Below are positions 18,282 to 25,838 of a stretch of DNA of 38,594 nucleotides, one piece after another. The stretch spans positions 1 through 38,594 of the forward strand of contig JAILPJ010000029.1 of NCBI GenBank assembly GCA_024699605.1. Reading direction: 5' to 3'. The position numbers and the translations under genes are program-made. The DNA is from Desulfovibrio sp. (GTDB lineage: Bacteria; Desulfobacterota; Desulfovibrionia; Desulfovibrionales; Desulfovibrionaceae). Position 1 is the stretch's first letter. Each line of letters begins with the position of its first letter. The notes under the pieces are model-generated. The model was given only the letters and a program-made list of their open reading frames with translations. It had not been told where the DNA came from and made no database searches.

Positions 18282-18848
18282 GTGGCGAACATTGTTCTCT
18301 GCAATGCCAGTCCCCATCGACACGGTGTCTGTGATGCCCTGACAGACTGCCTGCAAAAGGTGCTAAGCACGCAAACCGTGCACACCATTCTCTTGCGAGA
18401 TCATCACATTACTCCGTGTCAGGGCTGCCGCCATTGCAGTCAAACAGGCAATGTCTGCCGTCTTGATCAGCCAGGCGATGCAGCCAAATCGCTCCTTGAG
18501 CAACTCGCCCAAGCCAGATTTTTGCTCTTCTTAGCGCCCATCTATTTCTATGCCCTACCAGCGCATGCCAAGGCCCTTGTGGATCGAAGCCAGCGTTTCT
18601 ATGCCCAGCCTCTGCCCCACATACCCCATAGCACAAAGACCCTTGTTCTGCTCACAGCAGCGCGCCAGAAAGGCGAGCAGCTCTTCACAGGCACCTTGCT
18701 GACCTTACGCTATTTCTTGGCTCAGCTTGGCCGAGAGATCACCCAGGCCAAAACCCTGAGGGGGCTTGACGTACGTCAAGATTTCCTGACAAATCAGGCT
18801 CTGCAAAATGAACTTGCCGCCTGGCTTAGACAGTGGCTTATGACCTGA
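18282..18848 (+). CDS. Flavodoxin-fold protein with compact Cys motif (Isf-like iron-sulfur flavoprotein)
   Basis: Protein of 188 residues of the NADPH-dependent FMN reductase/flavodoxin_2 group. NASPHRHGVCDAL is the FMN phosphate-binding loop. It is followed by CQGCRHCSQTGNVC, a CX2CX2CX6C motif of the type that binds a [4Fe-4S] cluster in Methanosarcina iron-sulfur flavoprotein (Isf). APIYFYALPAHAKALVDR is the second FMN loop. The GTG start follows directly after the upstream TAA, with GGAG 11 bases before it. Probable electron-transfer or oxidative stress role in an anaerobe, by family. The electron partner is unknown. Confidence 0.8.
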   Translation: MANIVLCNASPHRHGVCDALTDCLQKVLSTQTVHTILLRDHHITPCQGCRHCSQTGNVCRLDQPGDAAKSLLEQLAQARFLLFLAPIYFYALPAHAKALVDRSQRFYAQPLPHIPHSTKTLVLLTAARQKGEQLFTGTLLTLRYFLAQLGREITQAKTLRGLDVRQDFLTNQALQNELAAWLRQWLMT

Positions 18849-19137
18849 CGCCAAAACGGTAGGTGTGATAAAAACTGCGTTCAAATGTTTTGAGAACCGC
18901 GTTCAAGTTGACGAGAATACTCATTTTTATAAGCAAAGCTCGGTCGATATCTCAAAAACCTGCTCATATTGCGACTTTCTAACACCTTAATTGCCTTCCC
19001 CTTCTGAAGTCCGCATGTGAAGCGTTTTTTTCAGGAAAGCCGCTAAAATCAAGGCGTTGCACGGGGTTGTCGCGTCGAAAGTCGAGTCTTTTGCTCGTGT
19101 TCATCATATTCGTCTGATTTACACCAGCTATTAGCAA
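18849..19137 (+). other. Non-coding gap before the decayed nuclease gene
   Basis: About 290 bases without a credible gene. GCGTTCAA occurs twice, near 18880 and 18900, around a weak hairpin. A minus-strand reading frame of 66 codons (18979-19179) runs through it but has no recognisable family and its 5' end overlaps the terminator hairpin. No tRNA or other RNA gene is recognised. Confidence 0.4.
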
Positions 19138-19177
19138 ATAATAAAAGAGGTTATTCAGATTTTTGCTGAACAACCTC
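19138..19177 (-). terminator. Intrinsic terminator of the Rpn-family locus
   Basis: Read on the minus strand, a 12-bp stem with one mismatch (19166-19177 with 19147-19158) and a 7-nt loop is followed by TTTTATTAT (19138-19146). It lies about 85 bases past the stop of the minus-strand Rpn-family reading frame, in the right orientation to terminate it. Confidence 0.7.
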
Positions 19178-19261
19178 ACTTAAGCAAAACAACTATTATT
19201 TTTATTAATATTTAATATATTAAGAAAAATCTTTTGGAGAAATACCAGTCGCATCAATTAT

Positions 19262-20150
19262 TTAATCTTCTTGTAGGCCCATTGATTTAAGTTTTTTTGC
19301 AATTTGTTTCAAAAGATCTGAGTTATTTTCACAAGTACGTTTTTCTTTAAACTCTCTCTCCCATGTTGGCATCATAGCTTCAACCGTATCTTTTTTCCAA
19401 GTTGGCATCATGGCTTCAACGGTATCTTTTTTCCAATCTGGAAGATATTTTGCAATCGTATTTTCTTTCCAGTTTGTAGTGGCAGTATTCAACATGGTTA
19501 CAGCCTCCTCAAGAGAAGCAAACCGGACATCAAAGGCTTCCTCATCAGGATTGAGATGTCGGTAGAGTGTTTCAAGGATGGCAAGGATCGTCTTAAGCAG
19601 TTCTCGATGTGCCGGATCAGAAAGAACCTTCTTATATTTTTGAATGGCGTCCCGAATTTCCATCGGTGTTTTTGATCTCTTCAGCAAGAGATAGAGCGCA
19701 TAGAAATCCGAGTTCTTATTGAGAACCTGATCCTGAACGATTCGTTCCTCAATAAGCAGAGCAAAATTCTGTGGTTGGTATTTGAGTAGCGATTTTGCAT
19801 GGGGTGCAATCAGTGATTGCACAGTCAGAGAATCCTTCCACGCATCGGCGCCGCTGTAAATGACAAGCGGAAAGACAGGGGGAAGCCCTCCTTTTCGTGT
19901 CACTTTTCCATGTTTGATCAGGTTAAGCCAAAGCAGAGCTGTGTAGGCAAGAATACGTACAGGGATCCCCAGACATCCTTGGAGCTTTAAATTTCAAGGA
20001 TCAACAAAAGATACGCGTCCTCTCCTTTCCAGTGGATTTTTTTGGCTCTTCGGAAAACGCAGCATAATTCTGTGGGCATGCATGCCTTCTTTTCACATCT
20101 TCCGATCTTTGGGAAACATTACGATGCACAAATGAGGTTCATTGGCGGTA
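19262..20150 (-). pseudogene. Rpn-family recombination-promoting nuclease / putative transposase, broken
   Basis: The intact C-terminal frame (19262-19903, 213 codons) begins inside the fold: LPPVFPLVIYSGADAW is the family's LPPVLPIVxYNG block. Upstream the homologous reading continues in pieces. IPVRILAYTALLWLNLIKHGK lies in the same frame before the nominal start. A different frame holds WKGEDAYLLLILE, then an in-frame TAA where the family has EFQ. A third frame before it reads SEDVKRRH. At least two frameshifts and one nonsense codon therefore remove the PD-(D/E)XK catalytic half (YhgA-like, PF04754). A 36-base tandem repeat lies near the C-terminus. Local base composition is more AT-rich than the flanks. 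The 5' limit is approximate. Confidence 0.75.
19365..19436 (-). repeat. 36-bp tandem repeat encoding WKKDTVEAMMPT units
   Basis: Two adjacent 36-base copies (19365-19400 and 19401-19436) differ at two bases and encode WKKDTVEAMMPT twice. A third degenerate unit, WKENTIAKYLPD, precedes them in the protein and WEREF follows. The copies look recently duplicated. They lie in the predicted helical tail of the nuclease pseudogene, where repeat number often varies in this family. Confidence 0.85.
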
Positions 20151-20244
20151 ATTATCTTGTCCTAAAGGACTCGAAGAGTCTATCTTTTGTCCTGTGTATC
20201 GTTGCACGTCACCTACCTAGTAGTTCATTCTATAAATAAACATA

Positions 20245-20495
20245 CTAACCAAACGCACTCATAATATCCTCAAGCTTCCATTTTCAGCGAAAGATTACAG
20301 GCTCGCTGTTTATAGCGTCTAGCCAGCGAGTAATGATTTTGATGAGATCCTCTTTCGACGTAACTCTCAGCTTGTTCAGGCATTGCCGAGCCATTTTTCC
20401 AAAAAAGCTTTCAACCAGATTCAGGCAGGAAGAGTGCGTCGGCGTAAAGGTAACAAGAGAAGCACCTGCACCTGGATCTATCTCGTTAGGCTGAA
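20245..20495 (-). mobile_element. IS630-type transposase, C-terminal fragment
   Basis: The minus strand reads SLVTFTPTHSSCLNLVESFF, GKMARQCLNKLRV and EDLIKIITRWLDAINSEPVIFR. This is the end of a DDE_3 (IS630/ISL-like) transposase, in which the FTPTxSSWLNxVE block carries the third catalytic acid. An in-frame TGA at 20284-20286 then precedes KWKLEDIMSAFG and the final TAG. Upstream of about 20495 homology is lost. There is no DDE N-terminal half and no inverted repeat that I can see, so this is a dead remnant. Confidence 0.8.
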
Positions 20496-20917
20496 CCAGG
20501 TGCTCGCGGCGTAAGCCGAGAGTTTCTCAAGCCCGTCCCGTAGAGAGCGACAGGCACCCCGACGGCATTCAAGGGCAACCGCAAACAGACTCCGGTCCAT
20601 TTGCGGCAAGAGTAAGCACATGACTTTTGTCATGTGAGGCTTCACCTGCTGATTTTCATCAATCACTCTGTGCTTACGGAACTGGCCAATTGACCGACAG
20701 AGTACGCCTACCGGGGTAACCATGTACCTCTTCTGCTTTGGGTCAAAAACATTGACAAAAATGCCACACAGAACGTCTCGTACAGACCCTTGAGAACATC
20801 ATGCAGGAACAAGCGCTTGCATCGCGTTACGAGAAAAAGCAGGAAGCACTGTCTTCGTCTGTGAATCACTTCACATGCAGGGATATTTTCGGGGAACCGT
20901 AATAGTCCGAACAGCAC
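20478..20917 (-). pseudogene. Unrecognised gene remnant
   Basis: Two overlapping minus-strand frames, 20478-20723 (81 codons) and 20708-20917 (69 codons), can be joined with one frame change near 20735. I do not recognise a family. The segment includes a perfect 8-bp hairpin, CACATGAC/GTCATGTG, with a TTTT loop at 20617-20636. It abuts the transposase fragment and may be part of the same decayed insertion. The following stretch to 21141 holds nothing I can identify apart from the start region of the next gene. Confidence 0.3.
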
Positions 20918-21159
20918 ATTCTTTTGGCCTTAGGTATGTTTACTTTGAACTGTACTTGAAGTAGAAAGTACAAGGAGCTTAGCCATATTTCACAAGCGGC
21001 TTCTACAACCTCGCGTAAGGTCTTGCTCATACCTAACTCTGTCTACACATTCGATCTGCAGCTAAGAAAGCTCTCAATCAACGACAAGCCGTATTCTTTC
21101 GCCTGCAGACCAACACACTTTCTTCTCCCGGCTATAGGCATTTGGGAGGCGTAAAGACC

Positions 21160-22122
21160 ATGGCAAAAGTCCGTGTGATTGTTTTGGGAGTCTTCTGTGC
21201 TGCGCTCAGTCTTTTTTTTACTCCCTCTCTCGTCTCAGCTCAGGTTACCCTGCTGATTCCCGCCAAACCCGATATTAGCGCGCCCAAGGTTCCGCAAGAA
21301 AAAAAGGAAGCCAAAACGCCAAGTCCTCCCAAAGAGCCAGAAAAAAGCGCGGGCAAACTCCCGGGACAAACCAATAGCACAGACGCTGCCTCCCAAGAAC
21401 TCAAGACAGATCTCCCCACAATCAACGAAGAAATTGATCTGTTGATCACCTTGATGAATCCCTTTGCCAATCAAGGCTTTCCCATGGATATGCCCCAGTC
21501 CTTCACGGTTCTGCGCTTTAATCGGGATGGGCAAAGCAAGGATGGGCATCTTCTGCCATCTCGCCGCGATCTCCTGGGAGATGTAGAGGAAATTCTCTAT
21601 AAGGGACAAAAAGCCTGGGGGGCCAATGTGGGTCTTGGCCATCCCGGCCTCTTTCAGTTCATCATGGAAACCAAGCCTTGGTGGGATGAACAGCAGGAAC
21701 GGTTTCTCCAACAGTCGGTCAAGGTCATGCTGCCGGTCTACGGAGAGGACTCGGGCTGGTATGAGAGTGCTGGCCAGCGCTTTGAAATTGTCCCACTCAC
21801 ACGTCCATTCGGACTCATTGCCCCGCAAAGCTTCACGGGCCGAGTGCTGTTGGAAAACCAGCCTCTGCCCAATGTCAGCGTAACCCTGCACAGAATCAAT
21901 ACCGACGGGCAAAAAGTGCCCACAGACTGGCATCAAAATCTGAGCCTGCGCACCAATAGCCTTGGTGAATTCAGTTTCACCGCTAACCGGGCCGGCTGGT
22001 GGTGTGCCATGGCCCAACTTGAAGGCGTGCCGCTCAAGGGGGCGGACGGACAGCCCAAAAAACTCACCCAAGGCACTCTTTTCTGGTTCTATGTGGATTC
22101 AGAAAGTGCCAATGCCCGTTAA
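21160..22122 (+). CDS. Exported DUF4198-family protein
   Basis: Periplasmic protein of 320 residues from ATG 21160, with GGGAGG ten bases upstream. A TTG at 21142 inside the Shine-Dalgarno is rejected. The N-terminus is a signal peptide with a hydrophobic core ending PSLVSA, with likely cleavage before QVTLL. A Pro/Lys-rich linker follows (about 30-75). The body matches DUF4198, the family of nickel/cobalt uptake accessory proteins common in Desulfovibrio: EIVPLTRPFGL, FTGRVLLENQPLPNVSVTL, SLGEFSFTANRAGWWC and GTLFWFYVD. The usual HPF..MDM block reads NPFANQGFPMDM, so the conserved histidine is Asn. Metal role is inferred and weakened by that change. Confidence 0.75.
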   Translation: MAKVRVIVLGVFCAALSLFFTPSLVSAQVTLLIPAKPDISAPKVPQEKKEAKTPSPPKEPEKSAGKLPGQTNSTDAASQELKTDLPTINEEIDLLITLMNPFANQGFPMDMPQSFTVLRFNRDGQSKDGHLLPSRRDLLGDVEEILYKGQKAWGANVGLGHPGLFQFIMETKPWWDEQQERFLQQSVKVMLPVYGEDSGWYESAGQRFEIVPLTRPFGLIAPQSFTGRVLLENQPLPNVSVTLHRINTDGQKVPTDWHQNLSLRTNSLGEFSFTANRAGWWCAMAQLEGVPLKGADGQPKKLTQGTLFWFYVDSESANAR

Positions 22123-22178
22123 ATCATTTGGAATCAGGCCCACAGCCTTTATGGCTGGCAGTCAGACAAGGAAAATCT

Positions 22179-22236
22179 GGAGGCAGCGTTTCCTCCCCGT
22201 TGTCAACGACGGGGCATCCACGCTGAAGACTTGATG
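22179..22236 (+). promoter_or_regulatory. Bridged ribosome binding site (Tim44-like gene)
   Basis: GGAGG (22179-22183) is directly followed by CAGCGT (22184-22189), which pairs with ACGCTG (22220-22225). Eight nt later comes ATG 22234. Inside is a second hairpin, CCCCGT (22195-22200) with ACGGGG (22209-22214). Linear spacing from SD to ATG is 50 nt, folded spacing about 8 nt. The same GGAGGCAGCGTTT, ACGCTGAA and TGATGAAA blocks recur before the gene at 29821. Confidence 0.7.
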
Positions 22237-23151
22237 AAACATTGCATAGCCTTTTGCATTTTTTTCCTCGCCCTCTCCACGTTGGGACTTACCTGTCTTG
22301 ATGACAGCTGGGCCGCTCGCATGGGTGGCGGACGTTCCTTCGGCAGTCAGCCCACCATGAGGACGCCGACCATGGCACCACGCCCCATGCAACAACCCAG
22401 ACAGCAGCCCTACACCAATCCCAGCACTGCCGCTCCCGCCCGTACAGGCGGTATGGGCGCAATGGGCGGTCTCTTTGGCGGCCTTCTGGCCGGTACGGTT
22501 TTGGGATCTCTGCTCGGTGGCGGTCATGCCGCAGGTGCAGCCGGTGGTGGCATTGGCTTCATCGATATCATTCTTTTTGGCCTGCTCATCTGGTTCGGAT
22601 TGAAATTTTTCCGTCGCATGCGCAGCGGCCAACAGGCACCTTCGCCACAACCGAGTTATCAGCAGGATTATTCCATGCAGCAGGACACCCATTATCAACA
22701 ACAGGGGTCCAATGCCTGGGATCGTCTGCGTGATACGGTCAGTCCCGGAAGTGGCGTCAGTGGCTTTGGTGCGCCCCAGGTGCCCGCAGACTTCAATGTC
22801 GAGGAGTTTCTGCAGGGTGCCAAGTCCGCCTATGTGCGCATGCAGTCATCGTGGGATCAGCGCGATCTGGAGGATATCGCCCAGTTTGCCACTCCTGCCG
22901 TGATGGAGGTGTTACGGGAACAGCTGGCGGAAGATCCCAATCCTTCCCACACCGAGCTGATCAATATCTCCGTGCAGCTCATGGGGGTGCACACCGAAGG
23001 CCGGACCCAGAGAGCGCAGGTCTACTTTGACGTTCTGATGCGTGAAGATCCCAACCAGCAGCGTCCTGAGCCTGCCCGTGAAGTCTGGCACTTCTTGAGA
23101 ACCCTGCCCGATGGTACCTGGAAGCTCGACGGTATTCAGCAGGCCAACTAG
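22234..23151 (+). CDS. Tim44-like domain membrane/exported protein
   Basis: Protein of 305 residues. A signal peptide or N-terminal anchor (MKHCIAFCIFFLALSTLGL) precedes ARMGGGRSFGSQPTM, the motif that often starts bacterial Tim44-like proteins. A Pro/Gln-rich and Gly-rich region follows. Residues of about 75-130 form a glycine-zipper hydrophobic segment and a membrane span (IGFIDIILFGLLIWFGLKFF). The C-terminal 120 residues are the Tim44-like fold, with LQGAKSAYVRMQSSWDQRDLEDIAQFATP and VWHFLRTLPDGTWKLDGIQQ. An ATG at 22234 is preferred to TTG 22231. Function of bacterial members is unclear. It sits between a DUF4198 gene and tpx. Confidence 0.85.
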   Translation: MKHCIAFCIFFLALSTLGLTCLDDSWAARMGGGRSFGSQPTMRTPTMAPRPMQQPRQQPYTNPSTAAPARTGGMGAMGGLFGGLLAGTVLGSLLGGGHAAGAAGGGIGFIDIILFGLLIWFGLKFFRRMRSGQQAPSPQPSYQQDYSMQQDTHYQQQGSNAWDRLRDTVSPGSGVSGFGAPQVPADFNVEEFLQGAKSAYVRMQSSWDQRDLEDIAQFATPAVMEVLREQLAEDPNPSHTELINISVQLMGVHTEGRTQRAQVYFDVLMREDPNQQRPEPAREVWHFLRTLPDGTWKLDGIQQAN

Positions 23152-23166
23152 GGCAAGGAGTGAGAT

Positions 23167-23670
23167 ATGAGTACGGTGACTTTTACTGGCAATACCATGC
23201 ATCTGCAGGGCACGCTGCCTGAACTTGAACAAAAAGCGCCCGACTTTTCTCTCACAGACAAGGAGCTTGGCCTGCGCCATCTTGGCGACTATGCCGGCAA
23301 AATACTGGTTCTTGTCTGCGTACCTTCTCTTGACACACCTGTCTGCGACATGGAAGTCAGACGCTTCAACAGTGAAGCGCAAGCCCTTTCCAAGGATGTC
23401 GCCATTGTCTGTGCCAGCCGCGATCTGCCTTTCGCCCAGGCTCGCTGGTGCGGAGCAGCCGGCATTTCTGCCGTTGAAGCCCTTTCTGATTATCGCAGTG
23501 GTGCTTTTGGCAAAGCCTATGGCATCTACATCGAAGAACTCGATCTTCTGGCCCGAGCTGTCTTTGTCATTGATCGGCAAGGCGTGTTGCGCTATCGCCA
23601 GCTTGTGAGCGAAGTGACGCATGAACCGGATTATGCTGAAGTCCTCAACGCAGTCAAAAAACTTGCCTAA
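23167..23670 (+). CDS. tpx: Thiol peroxidase Tpx (atypical 2-Cys peroxiredoxin)
   Basis: Protein of 167 residues, the standard Tpx length. The peroxidatic cysteine is Cys60 in PSLDTPVCDMEVRRF and the resolving cysteine Cys95 in ARWCGA, matching the spacing of E. coli Tpx (61 and 95). It reduces hydrogen peroxide and alkyl peroxides using thioredoxin. AAGGAG six bases before the ATG sets the start, 15 bases after the Tim44-like stop, so it may be read from the same transcript. A strong terminator follows. Confidence 0.95.
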   Translation: MSTVTFTGNTMHLQGTLPELEQKAPDFSLTDKELGLRHLGDYAGKILVLVCVPSLDTPVCDMEVRRFNSEAQALSKDVAIVCASRDLPFAQARWCGAAGISAVEALSDYRSGAFGKAYGIYIEELDLLARAVFVIDRQGVLRYRQLVSEVTHEPDYAEVLNAVKKLA

Positions 23671-23677
23671 CAATTAT

Positions 23678-23704
23678 AGCCCGGGCCAAAAGGCCCGGGC
23701 TTTC
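23678..23704 (+). terminator. GC-rich intrinsic terminator after tpx
   Basis: A perfect 10-bp stem, AGCCCGGGCC (23678-23687) with GGCCCGGGCT (23692-23701), has an AAAA loop and a short T-tract. It starts 8 bases after the tpx stop. The U-tract is short (TTT then CC), but the stem is very strong. Confidence 0.8.
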
Positions 23705-23729
23705 CAAAAAAAAGGTTGGCAAAAGCGCC

Positions 23730-24158
23730 ATGTCCAATCCAGTTGTCGAAAGGGATCAGATTATGCGGCTCATGGATATGCAGGTCCTTGAGCTTAAACC
23801 TGGCTACGCCAAAATCACCATGCCCTTGAGCGACAAGGTGAAAAACGGTATGGGCTTTGCCCACGGCGGCACTATTTTTTCGCTTGCGGACATTGCCTTT
23901 GGGGCGGCCGCCAATGAGGGAACCGAACAGTTTGTGGTCACCTTGAGCACTTCCATAGAATATTTACGTCCTGGAGCCCTTGGTCCCTTGATGGCAGAGG
24001 CCAAAGTCATCCGCGGCGGCAAAAAGATCCAAAACTACGAAGTACAGGTCTTTGACGGCGCAGGAGAACTGATTGCCCGCACCATGACCAGCGGCTATAC
24101 CACAACAGCCCAGCTCTATCCCGAACAGCACAACAACGCAGAACAACACAAAGACTGA
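23730..24158 (+). CDS. PaaI-type hotdog thioesterase
   Basis: Acyl-CoA thioesterase of the hotdog fold, 142 residues. NGMGFAHGGTIFSLADIAFGAAAN is the PaaI catalytic and CoA block (HGG followed by an acidic residue). VTLSTSIEYLRPGALGPLMAEAKVIRGGKK is the second strand-pair block. Substrate cannot be set; phenylacetyl or other aromatic acyl-CoA is typical. The C-terminal tail is Asn/Gln/His-rich and likely disordered. The ATG at 23730 has only AAAAGG at 14 bases, so initiation looks weak. It converges with mgtE. Confidence 0.85.
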   Translation: MSNPVVERDQIMRLMDMQVLELKPGYAKITMPLSDKVKNGMGFAHGGTIFSLADIAFGAAANEGTEQFVVTLSTSIEYLRPGALGPLMAEAKVIRGGKKIQNYEVQVFDGAGELIARTMTSGYTTTAQLYPEQHNNAEQHKD

Positions 24159-24201
24159 ACAGCAGACACAGAGAACAAGCGGAACAAAGAGACTCCAGGC
24201 C

Positions 24202-24218
24202 GTGAGAGCATGTCTCAC
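24202..24218. repeat. Small hairpin in the convergent thioesterase/mgtE gap
   Basis: GTGAGA and TCTCAC form a 6-bp stem with a 5-nt loop, between the two convergent stops. There is no U-tract on either strand, so a terminator role is doubtful. Confidence 0.3.
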
Positions 24219-24232
24219 CGCTTCTGGGAACG

Positions 24233-25642
24233 CTAAAAAAGCACGACAGTTGCAAGCCCCAGAAAGATAAAAAAGCCGGCACTGTCAGTTATGGTGGTCA
24301 GAAAAATACTTGAGGCCTGGGCCGGGTCACGGCCTAGGGCACGAAAGATAAGAGGAATGGAGCCTCCCGCCACAGCCCCCAAGAGCATATCGCAGAGCAG
24401 GGAGCCACCCATCACACAGCCTACAAGAATATTGCGGGTAAAGCCCCAGGCACCGAAAAAAGCCAGAAGCGCCATGCAAAGACCGGTCACCAGACCAATT
24501 TTGCCTTCTCGAAGCACGGCCATCCAGGCTTTTTTCTGATCAAAACGATCTGTGGCCAGCTGCCTGATCATCACAGCCAGGGCCTGTTGGCCGGTATTGC
24601 CGGCCTGATTGGCAATCATGGGCATCAAGACCGCCAAAACGGCCATCTGGGCAATGGAGCCCTCAAACATATAGACGACCCAGGCCGAAAGCGCCGAATT
24701 GATCATATTGACCGCAAGCCAGGGCAGACGCTTGCAGACACTTTCAAGCCACGGCGTATCCACACTTTCCTCGGGATCCGCGCCCACCATACCCAGCATA
24801 TCGGCACTGGCCTCTTCGTGCATGATATCCATGGTATCGTCGTACGTCACAAGCCCCATGATGTGCCCTTCGTAATCCACCACGGGAATAGCGAGATAAT
24901 TGTAGTGTGAAAGCAGGGAGGCCACCTCGCCCTTGGGCATGTCGTAGGGGACGCTGACGACGCTCTGTCCGGCCACCGCATCGGCTAGAATGGTGCCTGG
25001 TCGAGAAAGCATCAAATTACGCAGGGAAAGCACGCCCACAAGGATATCCTTGTCATCGACCACGTAGGCGTAATACGGATTTTCCTTTTCCTCCATCTCA
25101 CGACGAATGAGGGCAATGGCTCCGTCTACGGTCAGGGTCTGCTCAACCAAAATGAGCTCCGTATTCATGACGCCTGCCGCCGAATCGGGATCAAAATTCA
25201 GAAGATTGCGCAGTTCTTCGGAATCTTCCTTGCCGAGATGGCCCAAGAGCACATCGCGGTGATCCTCGTCAAGTTCATCGAGAACGTCGGCCGCATCGTC
25301 GGGATCCATTTCCGCAATAATCTGCGCTGCGGTATCGGCATCCAGATTTTCCAGAACATCGACCGCGACGTTTTCTTCGAGCTCGGCCAGGGCCTCTGCG
25401 GCATCTTCCTTGGGCATGTGCCTTAGAGCACAGACCTGCTTCTCCAGACTGAGATTTTCAAGATGATCGGCAAGGTCAGCTGGGTGGACAAAAGAGGCTT
25501 CTTCACTGCTCTCTCGACAGATTTCAGGCATACTGATGCCGTGCTGATCCTCGTTTTTGACCTCAGCATGCTCGTCGCGTGCAGGCTCAACCTGTGTAGG
25601 CAGGGAGTGCTGAGCCTCTTGATCAAATTTTTCCTGGCTCAT
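24233..25642 (-). CDS. mgtE: Magnesium transporter MgtE
   Basis: Gated Mg2+ channel of the inner membrane, 469 residues from the ATG at 25642, which lies 4 bases after GGGAGG. The ATG at 25645 is only 1 base from it. About 50 acidic N-terminal residues precede the MgtE_N superhelix (HPADLADHLENL to LLNFDPDSAAGVMNTE). Two CBS domains follow (DVNP-type sensor region, IALIRREMEEK and VVDYEGHIMGLVTYDD), then five membrane helices. NQAGNTGQQALAVMIRQL is the pore motif, and DPAQASSIFLTTITDSAGFFIFLGLA the last helices. In this family magnesium binding to the cytosolic domains closes the pore. Divergent from nadC across a shared promoter region. Confidence 0.95.
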   Translation of the reverse strand: MSQEKFDQEAQHSLPTQVEPARDEHAEVKNEDQHGISMPEICRESSEEASFVHPADLADHLENLSLEKQVCALRHMPKEDAAEALAELEENVAVDVLENLDADTAAQIIAEMDPDDAADVLDELDEDHRDVLLGHLGKEDSEELRNLLNFDPDSAAGVMNTELILVEQTLTVDGAIALIRREMEEKENPYYAYVVDDKDILVGVLSLRNLMLSRPGTILADAVAGQSVVSVPYDMPKGEVASLLSHYNYLAIPVVDYEGHIMGLVTYDDTMDIMHEEASADMLGMVGADPEESVDTPWLESVCKRLPWLAVNMINSALSAWVVYMFEGSIAQMAVLAVLMPMIANQAGNTGQQALAVMIRQLATDRFDQKKAWMAVLREGKIGLVTGLCMALLAFFGAWGFTRNILVGCVMGGSLLCDMLLGAVAGGSIPLIFRALGRDPAQASSIFLTTITDSAGFFIFLGLATVVLF

Positions 25643-25680
25643 CATACCTCCCTTTCGTCTAAAAAATGGGATTTTGCCCC

Positions 25681-25734
25681 TTGGCGCACCTTTGCCCTAA
25701 TGCTTATAGTAGCAATTACCCCGGCAAGCCACAA
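25681..25734. promoter_or_regulatory. Overlapping divergent promoters for nadC and mgtE
   Basis: Plus strand: TTGGCG (25681-25686), 18 bases, TATAGT (25705-25710), giving an nadC transcript start near 25717. Minus strand: TTGTGG (complement of 25729-25734), 17 bases, TACTAT (complement of 25706-25711) for mgtE. The -10 elements overlap as near-complements, so the two promoters would compete. Both are by eye only. Confidence 0.4.
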
Positions 25735-25817
25735 GTCGTATGCATGGCGATGCCTTCACATCAGAAAGGGCTGTGGTTTTGCCGTAAAAGGTGATACGCC
25801 CCTTCAACCTTTTTTTT
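25723..25817 (+). promoter_or_regulatory. Structured nadC leader with terminator-like hairpin
   Basis: GGCAAGCCACA (25723-25733) can pair with TGTGGTTTTGCC (25772-25783), with a small internal loop, enclosing a GCAT/ATGC hairpin with a GGCG loop. Next, AAAAGGT (25786-25792) can pair with ACCTTTT (25807-25813), and T runs on to 25817 (8 Ts from 25810). This is an aptamer-plus-terminator layout ahead of nadC, with no gene on this strand upstream for the terminator to serve. It does not match any riboswitch consensus I know. Confidence 0.45.
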
Positions 25818-25838
25818 CAGCCAGATCAGCTGGCCTTA

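Noticed and set aside
18979-19179. 66-codon minus-strand frame
   Set aside because: No family, no Shine-Dalgarno, and its 5' end overlaps a convincing terminator hairpin.
20042-20239. 65-codon plus-strand frame
   Set aside because: It lies opposite the Rpn pseudogene and shows no coding features of its own.
22195-22214. CCCCGT/ACGGGG as a terminator of the DUF4198 gene
   Set aside because: No U-tract follows; it fits better as the inner hairpin of the Tim44-like leader.
23714-23732. Possible sixth bridged site before the thioesterase
   Set aside because: Only a 3-bp GGC/GCC stem and a weak AAAAGG; the geometry does not match the other five.
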